A stretch of 64,000 nt of DNA from Pseudomonas sp. KU26590 (GTDB lineage Bacteria > Pseudomonadota > Gammaproteobacteria > Pseudomonadales > Pseudomonadaceae), in NCBI RefSeq assembly GCF_026153515.1, contig NZ_CP110644.1, forward strand, positions 4,708,501 through 4,772,500. The letters run 5' to 3'. The translations under genes and the position numbers were made by a program. The notes below the pieces were generated by a model. The model was not told the DNA's origin. It worked only from the letters and a program-made list of their open reading frames with translations, and ran no database searches. Positions 44,397 to 56,432 of the stretch are shown in pieces (the stretch's first letter is position 1; every line of letters starts with the position of its first letter).

Positions 44397-47108
44397 ATGG
44401 CCACTATCCACGTAGACGGCAAAGCGCTCGAAGTCGATGGCGCAGACAACCTGTTACAGGCATGTCTGTCGCTGGGCCTCGACATCCCTTATTTCTGCTG
44501 GCATCCGGCACTTGGCAGTGTTGGCGCCTGTCGCCAGTGCGCGGTCAAGCAGTACACCGACGAGAACGACACCCGTGGTCGCATCGTCATGTCCTGCATG
44601 ACACCCGCCACTGACAACACCTGGATCTCCATCGAAGACGACGAATCCAAGGCGTTTCGCGCCAGCGTCGTTGAATGGCTGATGACCAACCACCCGCACG
44701 ACTGCCCGGTCTGCGAGGAAGGCGGTCACTGTCATTTGCAGGACATGACGGTGATGACCGGCCACAACGAGCGCCGCTATCGCTTCACCAAACGCACCCA
44801 CCAGAATCAGGAACTGGGGCCGTTCATCGCACACGAGATGAACCGCTGCATCGCCTGCTATCGCTGCGTGCGCTTCTACAAAGACTACGCCGGCGGCACT
44901 GACCTCGGCGTGTTCGGCGCCCACGACAACGTGTACTTCGGTCGCGTTGAAGACGGCACCCTGGAAAGCGAGTTCTCCGGCAACCTCACCGAGGTCTGCC
45001 CGACCGGTGTGTTCACCGACAAGACTCACTCCGAGCGCTACAACCGGAAATGGGACATGCAGTTCTCGCCGAGCATCTGCCACGGCTGCTCAAGCGGCTG
45101 CAACATCAGCCCGGGCGAACGTTATGGCGAAATCCGCCGTATCGAGAACCGCTACAACGGTTCGGTGAACCAGTATTTCCTCTGCGACCGTGGCCGTTTC
45201 GGTTATGGCTACGTCAACCGCACGGACCGTCCGCGCCAGCCGCTGGCCGAAGGCATCAAGCTGGGCCTCGACGCTGCGCTGGACAAGGCCGCTGACCTGC
45301 TGCGCGGGCGCAATATCGTCGGCATCGGCTCGCCGCGTGCCAGCCTGGAAAGCAACTTCGCCCTGCGCGAGCTGGTCGGTGCCGAGCACTTCTACTCGGG
45401 CATCGAAGCCGGTGAACTGGAGCGTCTGCGCCTGATCGCTCAGGTATTGAAAGACAGCCCGCTGCCGATCCCGACGATGCGTGAAATCGAAGAGCACGAC
45501 GCCGTGTTCATCCTCGGCGAAGACGTCACCCAGACCGCTGCGCGCATGGCCCTCGGCCTGCGTCAGTCGGTGAAGAACAAAGCCGAAGACATGGCCGCTG
45601 CGATGAAAGTCCAGCCATGGCTCGACGCTGCGGTGAAGAACATCGGCCAGCACGAGATGAACCCGCTGTTCATCGCCAGCCTGACCGACACCCGCCTCGA
45701 CGACATCGCCGAAGAGTGCGTGCACGCGGCGCCCGACGATCTGGCGCGCATCGGTTTCGCCGTGGCCCACGCCATCGACCCGAGCGCACCGGCCGTTGTC
45801 GGTCTGGACAGCGAAGCACTGGCACTGGCCGAGCGCATTGCCGCTGCGTTGCTTGAAGCCAAGCGCCCACTGATCGTGTCCGGCGCCTCGCTGGGCTCCA
45901 ACGCGCTGATCGAAGCGGCGGCGAACATCGCCAAAGCCTTGAAGCTGCGCGACAAGCAGGGTTCGTTGAGCCTGATCGTGCCGGAAGCCAACAGCATGGG
46001 CTTGGCCCTGTTCGGTGGTGATTCGGTGGATGCTGCGCTGCAAGCCGTGATTTCGGGCAAGGCCGACGCCATCGTTGTGCTGGAGAACGACCTGTTCACC
46101 CGCGTGGACGCCGCAACGGTCGAGGCTGCCTTGAAGGCCGCCAAAGTGGTGATCGTCGCCGATCACCAGAAGACTGCGACCACCGACCGCGCCCACCTGG
46201 TGCTGCCGGCCGCAAGCTTTGCCGAAGGCGACGGTACGCTGGTCAGCCAGGAAGGCCGCGCCCAGCGCTTCTTCCAGGTCTTCGATCCGACCTACCTGGA
46301 CGCGAGTATTCTGGTTCACGAAGGCTGGCGCTGGCTGCATGCCCTGCGCGCCACCCTGTTGAATCAGCCGGTTGACTGGACTCAGCTCGATCACGTCACC
46401 GCTGCCTGCGCTGCGAGCAATCCGCAACTGGCCGGCATTGTCGGTGCCGCGCCGTCTGCTTCGTTCCGCATCAAGGGTCTGAAACTGGCACGCGAACCGC
46501 TGCGTTACAGCGGCCGGACTGCCATGCGCGCCAACATCAGCGTGCACGAACCGCGTATGCCGCAGGACATCGACACCGCGTTCGCGTTCTCGATGGAAGG
46601 TTACTCGGGCTCGGCCGAACCACGCTCCCAGGTGCCGTTTGCCTGGTCGCCGGGCTGGAACTCGCCACAAGCGTGGAACAAGTTCCAGGACGAAGTCGGT
46701 GGTCACCTGCGTGCTGGCGATCCGGGCGTCCGCCTGATCGAAAGCAGCGGCGACAAACTGGGCTGGTTCGCCAATGTGCCGCGTGCCTTCTCCCCGGCAC
46801 AAGGGACCTGGCAGGTCGTGCCGTTCTATCACCTGTTCGGCAGCGACGAGACCTCCTCCAAAGCCGCGCCGGTTCAAGAGCGCATTCCCCAGGCCTATGT
46901 GGCGCTGGCGAAGTCCGAAGCGGACCGTCTGGGTGTCAACGAAGGTGCCTTGCTCAGCCTGAGCGTTGCCGGCCAGACCCTGCGTCTGCCGCTGCGCATC
47001 AGCGAAGAACTGGGCGCAGGCCTGGTGGCGCTGCCGTCCGGTCTGGCCGGTATTCCTCCGGCACTGTTCGGCAAAACCGTTGATGCCGTGCAGGAGGCCG
47101 CTCAATGA
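44397..47108 (+). CDS. nuoG: NADH-quinone oxidoreductase subunit G
   Basis: NuoG (903 residues) is the large peripheral-arm iron-sulfur subunit. Its N-terminal ferredoxin domain (2Fe-2[20 protein letters not shown]) is followed by 4Fe-4S ligands in [16 protein letters not shown] and [12 protein letters not shown]. The extra N7-type cluster motif CHGCSSGCN is present. The long C-terminal molybdopterin-oxidoreductase-like domain is structural. It overlaps nuoH by four bases. Confidence 0.96.
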   Translation: MATIHVDGKALEVDGADNLLQACLSLGLDIPYFCWHPALGSVGACRQCAVKQYTDENDTRGRIVMSCMTPATDNTWISIEDDESKAFRASVVEWLMTNHPHDCPVCEEGGHCHLQDMTVMTGHNERRYRFTKRTHQNQELGPFIAHEMNRCIACYRCVRFYKDYAGGTDLGVFGAHDNVYFGRVEDGTLESEFSGNLTEVCPTGVFTDKTHSERYNRKWDMQFSPSICHGCSSGCNISPGERYGEIRRIENRYNGSVNQYFLCDRGRFGYGYVNRTDRPRQPLAEGIKLGLDAALDKAADLLRGRNIVGIGSPRASLESNFALRELVGAEHFYSGIEAGELERLRLIAQVLKDSPLPIPTMREIEEHDAVFILGEDVTQTAARMALGLRQSVKNKAEDMAAAMKVQPWLDAAVKNIGQHEMNPLFIASLTDTRLDDIAEECVHAAPDDLARIGFAVAHAIDPSAPAVVGLDSEALALAERIAAALLEAKRPLIVSGASLGSNALIEAAANIAKALKLRDKQGSLSLIVPEANSMGLALFGGDSVDAALQAVISGKADAIVVLENDLFTRVDAATVEAALKAAKVVIVADHQKTATTDRAHLVLPAASFAEGDGTLVSQEGRAQRFFQVFDPTYLDASILVHEGWRWLHALRATLLNQPVDWTQLDHVTAACAASNPQLAGIVGAAPSASFRIKGLKLAREPLRYSGRTAMRANISVHEPRMPQDIDTAFAFSMEGYSGSAEPRSQVPFAWSPGWNSPQAWNKFQDEVGGHLRAGDPGVRLIESSGDKLGWFANVPRAFSPAQGTWQVVPFYHLFGSDETSSKAAPVQERIPQAYVALAKSEADRLGVNEGALLSLSVAGQTLRLPLRISEELGAGLVALPSGLAGIPPALFGKTVDAVQEAAQ

Positions 47109-48094
47109 CCTGGTTCACCCCTGAAGTGATCGACTCGATCATCGCCGTCGTCAAGGCCATCGTGGTGCTGCTCGCCGTGGTGGTCTGCGGCGCGCTGCTC
47201 AGTTTCGTCGAACGCCGTCTGTTGGGCTGGTGGCAGGATCGTTACGGGCCGAACCGCGTGGGTCCGTTCGGCATGTTCCAGATCGCTGCCGACATGCTGA
47301 AGATGTTCTTCAAAGAAGACTGGAACCCGCCCTTCGTCGACCGGGTGATCTTCACCCTGGCGCCGGTGGTGGCCATGAGCGCGCTGTTGATCGCGTTCTC
47401 GGTCATCCCGGTCACCCAGACCTGGGTGGTCGCCGACCTGAACATCGGCCTGCTGTTCTTCTTCGCCATGGCCGGTCTGTCGGTCTATGCGGTGCTGTTC
47501 GCCGGTTGGTCATCGAACAACAAGTACGCCCTGCTGGGCAGCTTGCGTGCCTCGGCGCAGACCGTGTCGTACGAAGTGTTCCTCGGCCTGTCGCTGATGG
47601 GCATCGTGGTGCAGGTCGGTTCATTCAACATGGGCGACATCGTCAAGTACCAGGCCGATCACCTGTGGTTCATCATTCCGCAGTTCTTCGGCTTCTGTAC
47701 GTTCTTCATCGCTGGCGTCGCCGTGACTCACCGTCACCCGTTCGACCAGCCGGAAGCGGAACAGGAACTGGCCGACGGTTACCACATTGAATACGCCGGC
47801 ATGAAATGGGGCATGTTCTTCGTCGGTGAGTACATCGGCATCATCCTGATCTCGGCGCTGCTGGTGACCCTGTTCTTCGGTGGCTGGCATGGCCCGTTCG
47901 ATATCCTGCCGCAACTGTCGTTCATGTGGTTTGCCCTGAAAACCGCGTTCTTCATCATGCTGTTCATCCTGTTGCGTGCTTCGATCCCTCGTCCGCGTTA
48001 TGACCAGGTGATGGATTTCAGCTGGAAGTTCTGCTTGCCACTGACCCTGATCAATTTGCTGGTGACCGCTGCGGTCGTCCTGGCGGCTCAGTGA
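47105..48094 (+). CDS. nuoH: NADH-quinone oxidoreductase subunit H
   Basis: NuoH (329 residues, eight helices) forms the quinone channel and links the arms. Conserved stretches are [21 protein letters not shown], the acidic loop [29 protein letters not shown], and [13 protein letters not shown]. It overlaps nuoG by four bases and precedes nuoI by 11. Confidence 0.97.
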   Translation: MTWFTPEVIDSIIAVVKAIVVLLAVVVCGALLSFVERRLLGWWQDRYGPNRVGPFGMFQIAADMLKMFFKEDWNPPFVDRVIFTLAPVVAMSALLIAFSVIPVTQTWVVADLNIGLLFFFAMAGLSVYAVLFAGWSSNNKYALLGSLRASAQTVSYEVFLGLSLMGIVVQVGSFNMGDIVKYQADHLWFIIPQFFGFCTFFIAGVAVTHRHPFDQPEAEQELADGYHIEYAGMKWGMFFVGEYIGIILISALLVTLFFGGWHGPFDILPQLSFMWFALKTAFFIMLFILLRASIPRPRYDQVMDFSWKFCLPLTLINLLVTAAVVLAAQ

Positions 48095-48105
48095 GGATTT
48101 GACCC

Positions 48106-48654
48106 ATGTTCAAATATATTGGCGACATCGTTAAGGGTACGGGTACCCAGCTGCGCAGCCTGATCATGGTCTTCGGCCATGGCTTCCGTAAGCGTGACAC
48201 CCTGCAATATCCGGAAGAGCAGGTGTACCTGCCGCCGCGCTACCGTGGCCGCATCGTCCTGACCCGCGACCCCGACGGCGAAGAGCGCTGCGTGGCTTGC
48301 AACCTGTGCGCCGTGGCGTGCCCGGTGGGTTGCATCTCGCTGCAGAAGGCCGAGACCGACGACGGTCGCTGGTACCCGGAGTTCTTCCGCATCAATTTCT
48401 CGCGTTGCATCTTTTGCGGCATGTGTGAGGAAGCTTGCCCGACCACCGCGATCCAGCTGACACCGGATTTCGAGATGGCCGAGTTCAAACGTCAGGATCT
48501 GGTGTACGAGAAGGAAGATCTGCTGATCTCCGGCCCCGGCAAGAACCCTGATTACAACTTCTACCGCGTTGCGGGGATGGCCATCGCCGGCAAGCCGAAA
48601 GGCGATGCACAGAACGAAGCCCAGCCCATCAACGTCAAGAGCTTGCTGCCTTAA
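48106..48654 (+). CDS. nuoI: NADH-quinone oxidoreductase subunit I
   Basis: NuoI (182 residues) carries the two 4Fe-4S clusters N6a and N6b, in [15 protein letters not shown] and [15 protein letters not shown]. The N-terminal amphipathic segment sits on the membrane arm. nuoJ follows after 9 bp. Confidence 0.98.
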   Translation: MFKYIGDIVKGTGTQLRSLIMVFGHGFRKRDTLQYPEEQVYLPPRYRGRIVLTRDPDGEERCVACNLCAVACPVGCISLQKAETDDGRWYPEFFRINFSRCIFCGMCEEACPTTAIQLTPDFEMAEFKRQDLVYEKEDLLISGPGKNPDYNFYRVAGMAIAGKPKGDAQNEAQPINVKSLLP

Positions 48655-48663
48655 GGAAGAAAG

Positions 48664-49164
48664 ATGGAATTCGCTTTCTATTTCGCATCCGGCATCGCTG
48701 TGGTGGCCACCCTTCGGGTGATCACCAACACTAACCCGGTGCACGCCCTGCTCTACCTGATCATTTCGCTGATCGCCGTGGCCATGACCTTCTTCAGCCT
48801 CGGCGCGCCGTTTGCCGGTGCGCTTGAAGTGATCGCCTATGCGGGTGCCATCATGGTGCTGTTTGTCTTCGTGGTGATGATGCTGAACCTGGGCCCGGCC
48901 TCGGTTCAACAAGAACGCGCCTGGCTCAAACCTGGCATCTGGCTCGGCCCGATTCTGCTGGGCGGCCTGCTGCTTGCGGAGTTGATTTACGTGCTGTTCG
49001 CCAACTCCACCGGCGCTTCCATCGGTCACACCACCGTGGACGCCAAAGCCGTCGGCATCAGCCTGTTTGGCCCTTACCTGCTGGTTGTCGAACTCGCCTC
49101 GATGCTGCTGCTTGCGGCAGCCGTGACGGCGTTCCATGTCGGCCGCAACGAGGCGAAGGAGTAA
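48664..49164 (+). CDS. nuoJ: NADH-quinone oxidoreductase subunit J
   Basis: NuoJ (166 residues, five helices) belongs to the proton-pumping membrane arm. Typical stretches are [30 protein letters not shown] and [20 protein letters not shown]. nuoK starts 4 bp after its stop. Confidence 0.96.
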   Translation: MEFAFYFASGIAVVATLRVITNTNPVHALLYLIISLIAVAMTFFSLGAPFAGALEVIAYAGAIMVLFVFVVMMLNLGPASVQQERAWLKPGIWLGPILLGGLLLAELIYVLFANSTGASIGHTTVDAKAVGISLFGPYLLVVELASMLLLAAAVTAFHVGRNEAKE

Positions 49165-49168
49165 AGCC

Positions 49169-49480
49169 ATGAACTCAGCAATCCCTCTGGAACATGGTCT
49201 GGCGGTCGCCGGCATCCTGTTCTGCCTCGGCCTGGCGGGCCTTTTGGTACGCCGCAACATTCTGTTCGTGTTGATGAGCCTGGAAATCATGATGAACGCA
49301 GCCGCGCTGGCCTTTGTCGTGGCGGGCAGCCGTTGGGCACAGCCTGACGGCCAGATCATGTTCATTCTGGTGATCAGCCTTGCCGCAGCCGAGGCCAGCA
49401 TTGGCCTGGCGATCCTGCTGCAACTGTATCGCCGCTTCCACACGCTCGATATCGACGCTGCCAGCGAGATGCGCGGATGA
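49169..49480 (+). CDS. nuoK: NADH-quinone oxidoreductase subunit K
   Basis: NuoK (103 residues, three helices) holds the conserved buried glutamates of the E-channel ([28 protein letters not shown]). The start at 49169 gives [18 protein letters not shown], as in relatives. The stop overlaps nuoL by four bases. Confidence 0.96.
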   Translation: MNSAIPLEHGLAVAGILFCLGLAGLLVRRNILFVLMSLEIMMNAAALAFVVAGSRWAQPDGQIMFILVISLAAAEASIGLAILLQLYRRFHTLDIDAASEMRG

Positions 49481-51324
49481 ACCTACTCTTTCTGACTTTC
49501 GTATTCCCTCTGATCGGTTTCCTGCTGCTGTCGTTCTCGCGCGGCAAATGGTCGGAAAACCTTTCAGCCCTGATCGGTGTGGGCTCCATTGGCCTCTCGG
49601 CCATCGTTGCCGCGTACGTGATCTTCCAGTTCAACGTCTCGCCACCGGAAGGCGGTCACCTGACCATGGTGCTGTGGCGCTGGATGTCGGTGGACGGCTT
49701 CGAACCCAATTTCGCCCTGTATGTCGATGGCCTGTCCATCACCATGCTCGGTGTAGTGGTCGGCGTCGGCTTCCTCATCCATCTGTTCGCCTCGTGGTAC
49801 ATGCGCGGTGAAGACGGTTACTCGCGCTTCTTCGCCTACACCAACCTGTTCATTGCCAGCATGTTGTTCCTGATCCTGGGCGACAACCTGCTGTTCATCT
49901 ACTTCGGTTGGGAAGGCGTGGGCCTATGCTCGTACCTGTTGATCGGTTTCTATTACAGCAACCGCAACAACGGCAACGCAGCCCTGAAAGCCTTCATCGT
50001 GACCCGGATCGGCGACGTGTTCATGGCCATCGGCCTGTTCATTCTGTTCCAGCAACTGGGCACGCTGAATATTCAGGAACTGCTGGTTCGGGCGCCGCAG
50101 CATTTCAAGGTCGGCGACTTCTGGATTGTTCTGGCAACCTTGATGCTGCTGGGCGGTGCTGTCGGTAAATCCGCGCAACTGCCGCTGCAAACCTGGTTGG
50201 CGGATGCGATGGCCGGTCCTACCCCGGTGTCGGCACTGATTCACGCCGCAACCATGGTTACGGCAGGTGTTTACCTGATCGCACGGACTCACGGTCTGTT
50301 CATCCTGGCGCCGGACATCCTCCATCTGGTCGGCATCGTCGGCGGCGTGACTCTGGTACTGGCGGGTTTCGCGGCACTGGTGCAGACCGACATCAAACGT
50401 ATCCTCGCCTATTCGACCATGAGCCAGATCGGCTACATGTTCCTGGCGCTGGGCGTGGGTGCATGGGACGGCGCGATCTTCCACTTGATGACTCACGCCT
50501 TCTTCAAGGCGCTGCTGTTCCTCGCGTCCGGTGCGGTGATCGTGGCCTGCCACCACGAGCAGAACATCTTCAAGATGGGCGGTCTGTGGAAGAAACTGCC
50601 ACTGGCCTACGCCAGTTTCATCGTCGGCGGCGCTGCGCTGTCGGCATTGCCGCTGCTCACGGCGGGCTTCTACTCCAAGGACGAAATCCTCTGGGAAGCG
50701 TTCGCCAGCGGCCATGACTATCTGCTGTACGCAGGTCTGCTCGGTGCGTTCATGACCTCGCTGTACACCTTCCGCCTGATCTTCATCGCCTTCCACGGCG
50801 AAGCGAAGACCGAAGCTCACGCCGGCCACGGGATTTCCCATTGGCTGCCGCTGGGTGTGCTGATCGTGCTGTCGACGTTCATCGGTGCCTGGATTCATCC
50901 GCCACTGGCCGGCGTGTTGCCGGAAAGCGCGGGCCATGCCGGCGGCGAAGCCAAGCACAGCCTGGAAATCGCCTCGGGCGCCATCGCTCTGGCCGGTATT
51001 CTGCTGGCGGCCGTGCTGTTCCTCGGCAAGCGTCGTCTGGCCACGGCCATCGCCAACAGCGGTCCGGGTCGTTTCCTCTCGGCATGGTGGTTTGCGGCAT
51101 GGGGCTTCGACTGGGTGTATGACGTGCTGTTCGTCAAACCTTACCTGGCGATCAGCCGCCTCCTGCGTAGCGATCCGCTCGACCACACCATCGGCCTGAT
51201 TCCGCGCCTGGTCAAAGCCGGCAACGGCTTGATGACCCGCACCGAAACCGGACAGCTCCGTTGGTACGCCGCTTCGATCGCCGCAGGTGCCGTACTGGTA
51301 CTCGGCGCGATTGTGCTGGTCTGA
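49477..51324 (+). CDS. nuoL: NADH-quinone oxidoreductase subunit L
   Basis: NuoL (615 residues) is the distal antiporter-like proton pump with the long lateral helix at its C-terminus. Recognised by [73 protein letters not shown] and [16 protein letters not shown]. nuoM follows after 52 bp. Confidence 0.97.
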   Translation: MNLLFLTFVFPLIGFLLLSFSRGKWSENLSALIGVGSIGLSAIVAAYVIFQFNVSPPEGGHLTMVLWRWMSVDGFEPNFALYVDGLSITMLGVVVGVGFLIHLFASWYMRGEDGYSRFFAYTNLFIASMLFLILGDNLLFIYFGWEGVGLCSYLLIGFYYSNRNNGNAALKAFIVTRIGDVFMAIGLFILFQQLGTLNIQELLVRAPQHFKVGDFWIVLATLMLLGGAVGKSAQLPLQTWLADAMAGPTPVSALIHAATMVTAGVYLIARTHGLFILAPDILHLVGIVGGVTLVLAGFAALVQTDIKRILAYSTMSQIGYMFLALGVGAWDGAIFHLMTHAFFKALLFLASGAVIVACHHEQNIFKMGGLWKKLPLAYASFIVGGAALSALPLLTAGFYSKDEILWEAFASGHDYLLYAGLLGAFMTSLYTFRLIFIAFHGEAKTEAHAGHGISHWLPLGVLIVLSTFIGAWIHPPLAGVLPESAGHAGGEAKHSLEIASGAIALAGILLAAVLFLGKRRLATAIANSGPGRFLSAWWFAAWGFDWVYDVLFVKPYLAISRLLRSDPLDHTIGLIPRLVKAGNGLMTRTETGQLRWYAASIAAGAVLVLGAIVLV

Positions 51325-51376
51325 TGAGTCGATCTGACATGAACCTTGCGACTTTGCGAAAGGAATTGAGCCCGTC

Positions 51377-52909
51377 ATGATTCTGCCTTGGCTAATCCTG
51401 ATCCCCTTCATCGGCGGCCTGCTGTGCTGGCAAGGTGAGCGCTTCGGCCCTACCCTGCCGCGCTGGATTGCGCTGTTGACCATGTCTCTCGAGACGATCC
51501 TGGGCCTGTGGGTCTGGAGCACCGGTACGTTTACCTATGCTCCTGCTCCGGGCGCCGATCCGACCTGGGCCCTTGAATTCAAGCTCCAGTGGATCCAGCG
51601 CTTCGGCATCAGCGTGCACCTGGCGCTCGATGGCCTGTCCCTGCTGATGATTCTGCTGACCGGCCTGCTGGGTATCCTCTCGGTGCTCTGCTCGTGGAAA
51701 GAGATTCAACGTAACGTCGGCTTCTTCCACTTGAACCTGATGTGGATCCTGGGCGGCGTCGTCGGCGTGTTCCTCGCCATCGACCTGTTCATGTTCTTCT
51801 TCTTCTGGGAAATGATGCTGGTGCCGATGTACTTCCTCATCGCGCTCTGGGGTCATAGCTCGGCGGATGGCAAGAAGACGCGGATCTACGCAGCGACCAA
51901 GTTCTTCATCTTCACTCAGGCCAGCGGTCTGATCATGTTGGTGGCTATCCTCGGTCTGGTCCTGGTGCACTTCAACCAGACCGGCGTGATCACCTTCGGA
52001 TACGCGGACCTGCTGAAAACCAAGCTGTCCCACGGCACCGAATACATCCTGATGCTGGGCTTCTTCATCGCTTTCGCGGTGAAGCTGCCGATCGTGCCGC
52101 TGCACTCCTGGTTGCCTGACGCTCACGCCCAGGCGCCAACCGCAGGTTCCGTGGACCTGGCGGGCATCCTGCTGAAGACCGCTGCGTATGGTCTGCTGCG
52201 TTTTGCCCTGCCGCTGTTCCCGAATGCCTCGGCCGAGTTCGCGCCGATCGCCATGGTGCTGGGCCTGATCGGAATCTTCTACGGTGCCTTCCTGGCCTTC
52301 GCCCAGACCGACATCAAGCGCCTGATCGCGTTTTCCAGCGTTTCCCACATGGGCTTCGTGCTGATCGGCATCTACTCCGGTAGCCAGCAGGCGCTGCAAG
52401 GCGTTGTCGTTCAGATGCTCGCTCACGGTCTGTCTGCTGCCGCGCTGTTTATCCTCAGCGGCCAGTTGTACGAGCGTCTGCACACCCGGGACATGCGTGA
52501 AATGGGTGGCCTGTGGAGCAAGATCGCGTACCTGCCGGCCATCAGCCTGTTCTTCGCTGCTGCATCGCTCGGCCTGCCCGGTACCGGTAACTTCGTCGGT
52601 GAATTCCTGATCCTGATCGGCAGTTTTGTCAGCTCGCCATGGATCACCGCTATTGCCACCTCCGGTCTGGTGTTCGGTTCCGTCTACTCGCTGATCATGA
52701 TCCACCGCGCCTACTTCGGCCCGGCCAAATCCGACGCGGTCTACAAGGGCATGGACGGTCGGGAATTGATCATGGTGCTGGGTCTGGCGGTGTTGTTGAT
52801 TCTGCTGGGCGTGTACCCGCAACCGATCCTCGACACCTCCTCGGCGACCATGCATGGCGTGCAGCAATGGCTCGGCACCGCCTTCACTCAACTCGCTTCG
52901 GCCCGGTAA
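51377..52909 (+). CDS. nuoM: NADH-quinone oxidoreductase subunit M
   Basis: NuoM (510 residues) is the second antiporter-like pump. The key glutamate is in [17 protein letters not shown] and the lysine regions are in [27 protein letters not shown] and [13 protein letters not shown]. nuoN starts 7 bp after its stop. Confidence 0.97.
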   Translation: MILPWLILIPFIGGLLCWQGERFGPTLPRWIALLTMSLETILGLWVWSTGTFTYAPAPGADPTWALEFKLQWIQRFGISVHLALDGLSLLMILLTGLLGILSVLCSWKEIQRNVGFFHLNLMWILGGVVGVFLAIDLFMFFFFWEMMLVPMYFLIALWGHSSADGKKTRIYAATKFFIFTQASGLIMLVAILGLVLVHFNQTGVITFGYADLLKTKLSHGTEYILMLGFFIAFAVKLPIVPLHSWLPDAHAQAPTAGSVDLAGILLKTAAYGLLRFALPLFPNASAEFAPIAMVLGLIGIFYGAFLAFAQTDIKRLIAFSSVSHMGFVLIGIYSGSQQALQGVVVQMLAHGLSAAALFILSGQLYERLHTRDMREMGGLWSKIAYLPAISLFFAAASLGLPGTGNFVGEFLILIGSFVSSPWITAIATSGLVFGSVYSLIMIHRAYFGPAKSDAVYKGMDGRELIMVLGLAVLLILLGVYPQPILDTSSATMHGVQQWLGTAFTQLASAR

Positions 52910-52916
52910 GAGCGCT

Positions 52917-54374
52917 ATGGACCTGACGATTCAACACTTTATTGCGCTGGCGCCGCTGCTGATTACCAGTATCACCATCGTGGTGGTGATGCTGGGCATC
53001 GCATGGCGTCGCAATCACTCGCAATCATTCCTGCTGACGGTAGCGGGACTCAACCTGGCTTTGCTGTCCATCTACCCGGCGCTGAAAGTCGCGCCGCTGG
53101 TGGTCACGCCTTTGCTGCAGATCGACAGCTTCGCCTGTCTGTACATGGGCATCATTCTGGTGTCGACGCTGGCCTGCGTCACCCTGGCTCACGCCTACCT
53201 GGGTGAAGGCAAGGCGGGTTATCCGGGCAACCGCGAAGAGCTTTACCTGCTGATCCTGATGGCTGCGGCCGGTGGGCTGGTGCTGGTCGCCGCGCAACAC
53301 CTGGCGAGCCTGTTCATCGGTCTGGAACTGCTGTCGGTGCCGGTCTACGGTCTGGTCGCCTACGCGTTCTTCAACAAGCGTTCGCTGGAAGGCGGCATCA
53401 AGTACATGGTGCTGTCGGCGGCCGGCTCGGCGTTCCTGCTGTTCGGTATGGCGCTGCTGTATGCCGAATCCGGCAGCCTGGGTTTCAGCGAGATCGGCAA
53501 GGCCATCGCGGCCACCGGCATGCCAAGCCCGATCGCCAGCCTGGGTCTGGGCATGATGCTGGTGGGTCTGGGCTTCAAGCTGTCCCTGGTGCCGTTCCAC
53601 TTGTGGACACCGGACGTGTACGAAGGCGCCCCTGCCCCGGTAGCGGCTTTCCTCGCCACGGCCAGTAAGGTCGCGGTGTTCGGCGTGCTGGTTCGACTGT
53701 TCCAGATCTCCCCGGCGGCCACCAGTGGCGTGCTGACGGACGTGATGTCGGTCATCGCCGTGGCGTCGATTCTGGTGGGTAACCTGCTGGCCCTGACGCA
53801 GAACAACCTCAAGCGTCTGCTGGGTTATTCGTCGATCGCGCACTTCGGTTACCTGATGATCGCGATGGTGGCGAGCAAGGGCATGGCGGTCGAGGCGATC
53901 AACGTTTATCTGGTCACCTACGTGCTGACCAGCCTGGGCGCGTTCGGCGTGGTCACGTTGATGTCGTCGCCTTACAGCGGCCGCGATGCCGACGCGATGT
54001 TCGAATACCGCGGCCTGTTCTGGCGTCGTCCGTATCTGACGGCGGTGCTGACTGTGATGATGCTCTCGCTGGCGGGCATTCCGCTCACCACTGGCTTCAT
54101 CGGCAAGTTCTACATCATCGCAACAGGCGTCGAAGCGCACCTGTGGTGGTTGACCGGTTCGCTGGTCGTGGGTAGCGCCATCGGTGTGTTCTATTACCTG
54201 CGTGTGATGGTGACGCTGTTTCTGCAGGATTCGAAGATCCAGCGCCACGACGCTCCGTTCAACTGGGCGCAGCGTGCAGGTGGCGTGATGCTGTTGGGGA
54301 TTACGCTGCTGGCGTTCTTCCTCGGCGTCTATCCGCAACCGCTGCTGACCCTGGTGGGCCATGCTGGTTTGTGA
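52917..54374 (+). CDS. nuoN: NADH-quinone oxidoreductase subunit N
   Basis: NuoN (485 residues) is the third antiporter-like pump and the last gene of the operon. It has [50 protein letters not shown] and [14 protein letters not shown]. The start at 52917 gives [15 protein letters not shown]; the longer frame overlaps nuoM. A terminator follows 18 bp later. Confidence 0.97.
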   Translation: MDLTIQHFIALAPLLITSITIVVVMLGIAWRRNHSQSFLLTVAGLNLALLSIYPALKVAPLVVTPLLQIDSFACLYMGIILVSTLACVTLAHAYLGEGKAGYPGNREELYLLILMAAAGGLVLVAAQHLASLFIGLELLSVPVYGLVAYAFFNKRSLEGGIKYMVLSAAGSAFLLFGMALLYAESGSLGFSEIGKAIAATGMPSPIASLGLGMMLVGLGFKLSLVPFHLWTPDVYEGAPAPVAAFLATASKVAVFGVLVRLFQISPAATSGVLTDVMSVIAVASILVGNLLALTQNNLKRLLGYSSIAHFGYLMIAMVASKGMAVEAINVYLVTYVLTSLGAFGVVTLMSSPYSGRDADAMFEYRGLFWRRPYLTAVLTVMMLSLAGIPLTTGFIGKFYIIATGVEAHLWWLTGSLVVGSAIGVFYYLRVMVTLFLQDSKIQRHDAPFNWAQRAGGVMLLGITLLAFFLGVYPQPLLTLVGHAGL

Positions 54375-54391
54375 TGATTGAGTGATGCACG

Positions 54392-54421
54392 AAAAACCCT
54401 GCTTTCGAGCAGGTTTTTTTT
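54392..54421 (+). terminator. Rho-independent terminator of the nuo operon
   Basis: AAAAACCCTGCT-TTCG-AGCAGGTTTTTTTT has an 11-bp stem with one bulged C and an eight-base T-run. Confidence 0.9.
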
Positions 54422-54733
54422 ATGGCTTTGATTTCAAGGGTCAAGAGCATCTGCCTAACGGCAGATATTTCGCCTTCGGCGACTTACTTTTGAAAAGCAC
54501 CAAAAGTAAGCAAAAGTGCCTGCTCCTGGTTTGGCCCTTCCTTCGTCAGGGTTCCCTCACTTCGACGAGGCTCCGTGGGCCCGCGCCGAACGGACATCCA
54601 TGTCCTAGCGGCGCTCTCGCGGCATCCATGCCGCTCGGCCCACTCCGCGTCGTCTGCGTTCGGCCTGCACCCAAGTCGCGATGGGTGTCGTCTGAAATGT
54701 TTGCGCAGAAAGATCAAGAGCAGATCAAAGGCT

Positions 54734-54863
54734 TCCCGGCTAAAGCCGGTCCCACTGACCGCATGCACATTCACTGTAGGAGCGCGCTTGCCCGCGATGG
54801 CGTCCTGTCAGCCAAACAGATGCCGCTGACCCACCGCAATTCGCGGGCAAGCGCGCTCCTACA
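54734..54863. repeat. REP unit and REPIN nested in the inverted-repeat element
   Basis: TCCCGGCTAAAGCCGGTCCC at 54734-54753 is a copy of the unit used in the 30.6-kb array. A REPIN follows: TGTAGGAGCGCGCTTGCCCG from 54775, and its perfect inverse ending at 54863 (CGGGCAAGCGCGCTCCTACA). The second is the same group as the REPIN at 13.9 kb. Confidence 0.85.
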
Positions 54864-54914
54864 GAGAATCTTCATCACGCCGAAGGACTTTTCTCGAACA
54901 AGCAGGCCGCAGAT

Positions 54915-54938
54915 GCCGTTGCCGTTGCCGTTGCCGTT
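54915..54938. repeat. GCCGTT hexamer repeated four times
   Basis: Four exact tandem GCCGTT units lie between the REPIN and the right arm of the inverted-repeat element. Such short arrays can vary in copy number by slippage. Confidence 0.85.
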
Positions 54939-55225
54939 GATCTTCCTACGCAGGAAGTCCAGACGACACCAATCACGACTTGGGTGCAGGCCGAACGCAG
55001 GCGGCGCGGAGTGGGCCGAGCGGCATGGATGCCGCGAGAGCCGCCCCCCGCCATGGATGGCGGATGGCGGCGGGCCCACGGAGCGTTGCCGGAGAGAGGG
55101 AACCCGACGAAGTCGGGCCCAACCAGGAGCAAGCACCTTTGGTTACTTGGGGTGCTTTTCCAAGTAACTCGCCGAAGGCGAAACGTCTGCCCTTAGGCAG
55201 ACGCTCTTGATCTTAGAAACACACG

Positions 55226-56290
55226 CTAACCGGGCAATCGAACGGTTTTCTTGTCACTGGTAAACAACGCCCACGACGACATAAACAACGCCGCCACCAT
55301 CGGCCCGATCACAAACCCGTTCAACCCGAACACCGCCATACCGCCCAGCGTCGAAATCAGAATCAGGTAATCGGGCATCCGCGTATCCTTGCCCACCAGA
55401 ATCGGGCGCAGCACGTTATCCACCAACCCGATCACAAACACCCCAAACAGCCCCAACACCACGCCCTGCCAGATCATACCGCTGAGCAGGAAGTACAGCG
55501 CAACCGGCGCCCAGACAATCCCCGCCCCCACCGCCGGCAGCAACGACAGAAACGCCATCATCACCGCCCACAGCAAGGCGCTCGGAATATCCAGTGCCCA
55601 GAAAATGAAACCGCCCAGCGCGCCTTGAGTTACCGCCACCACGATGTTGCCCTTCACCGTAGCGCGGACGACTCGGGTGAATTTCAACTGCAAACGGCGC
55701 TTCTGCGGCTCAGTCAGCGGAATCGCGATGCGGATCTTGCGGGTCAGCTCCTGGCCGTCGCGCAGAAAAAAGAACAGCAAGTACAGCATGATGAAAAAGC
55801 TGACAACAAAATCGAACGTACCCTGCCCGAAGCTGAACGCCTGCGTGGCCAGGTAGTTGCTGCCCTGCATCGCGCCTTTTGCAATCTTGTCGCGCAACCC
55901 CTCGAAGTCCCCCATGCCCAGACGATCAAGCCAATGCTGCACATAGGGCGGCAATAGCACTTTGAATTCAGCCAGGTACTTGGCGATATCGAGCTGGCCA
56001 CTTTCCACATTCTTGTAAAGCGTGGCCCCCTCCTGAACCATCAACGCGGCAATAACGATCACCGGCAGAATCGCGATGACCAGACAGATCATCAGCGTGC
56101 ACAAAGAGGTGAGGTTGCGCTGCCAGCCAAGGCGGGCCAGCAAACGGCGTTGCAGTGGCGCGAAGATGATGCCGAGGATCACCGCCCAGAACACCGCGCC
56201 ATAGAACGGCAGCAGAATCCAGATGAACGCGATGGTCACCAGCACCAGTAACAGCAGTAGGGTTTTATTTTGCAGCGCGGTTTCGTTCAT
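55226..56290 (-). CDS. AI-2E family transporter (PerM/YdiK-like permease)
   Basis: A 354-residue inner-membrane protein with seven to eight helices of the AI-2E (UPF0118) family. The paired N-terminal helices (LLLVLVTIAFIWILLPFYGAVFWAVILGIIFAPL) are followed by a soluble segment at about 100-150. The C-terminal helices contain AVGAGIVWAPVALYFLL, GLVDNVLRPILVGKD and FGLNGFVIGPMVAALF. Members export autoinducer-2 or act as sodium/proton antiporters, so the substrate here is unknown. It lies alone between the inverted-repeat element and a chemoreceptor. Confidence 0.88.
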   Translation of the reverse strand: MNETALQNKTLLLLLVLVTIAFIWILLPFYGAVFWAVILGIIFAPLQRRLLARLGWQRNLTSLCTLMICLVIAILPVIVIAALMVQEGATLYKNVESGQLDIAKYLAEFKVLLPPYVQHWLDRLGMGDFEGLRDKIAKGAMQGSNYLATQAFSFGQGTFDFVVSFFIMLYLLFFFLRDGQELTRKIRIAIPLTEPQKRRLQLKFTRVVRATVKGNIVVAVTQGALGGFIFWALDIPSALLWAVMMAFLSLLPAVGAGIVWAPVALYFLLSGMIWQGVVLGLFGVFVIGLVDNVLRPILVGKDTRMPDYLILISTLGGMAVFGLNGFVIGPMVAALFMSSWALFTSDKKTVRLPG

Positions 56291-56432
56291 GTTTCTTCCA
56301 TGTCATTAAGCCGCGTCGAGCACACGGCCTGATGCTTAGTCCGTCAATCACCGCAGGAGTGCCGCGCCTGATGTGCAAGGCACAGGGAAGAAGCGCGAGC
56401 GGCGGGCCCTGCGCCTGGCCCGCCACACACGT

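Larger units (their letters stand above)
54441..55210. repeat. Large imperfect inverted-repeat element around a REPIN
   Basis: Two arms of about 275 bp face each other: left 54441-54717 and right 54937-55210. The left begins TCAAGAGCATCTGCC, and the right, read on the other strand, begins TCAAGAGCGTCTGCC. Both then share TTTCGCCTTCGGCGA, TGCTCCTGGTT, GCGGCATCCATGCCGCTCGG and CGTTCGGCCTGCACCCAAGT, and both end near GATCAA. The arms are diverged, most in their middles, so they are old copies. The centre holds REP palindromes and four GCCGTT hexamers. Open frames run through both arms but are repetitive Arg/Pro-rich strings without family resemblance. It fills the gap between nuoN and the AI-2E gene. 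Confidence 0.85.

Noticed and set aside
54382..55196. Several 70-260-residue open frames in the nuoN/AI-2E gap
   Set aside because: They run through inverted-repeat arms on both strands and give Arg/Pro-rich peptides that mirror each other. This is repeat DNA, not coding.
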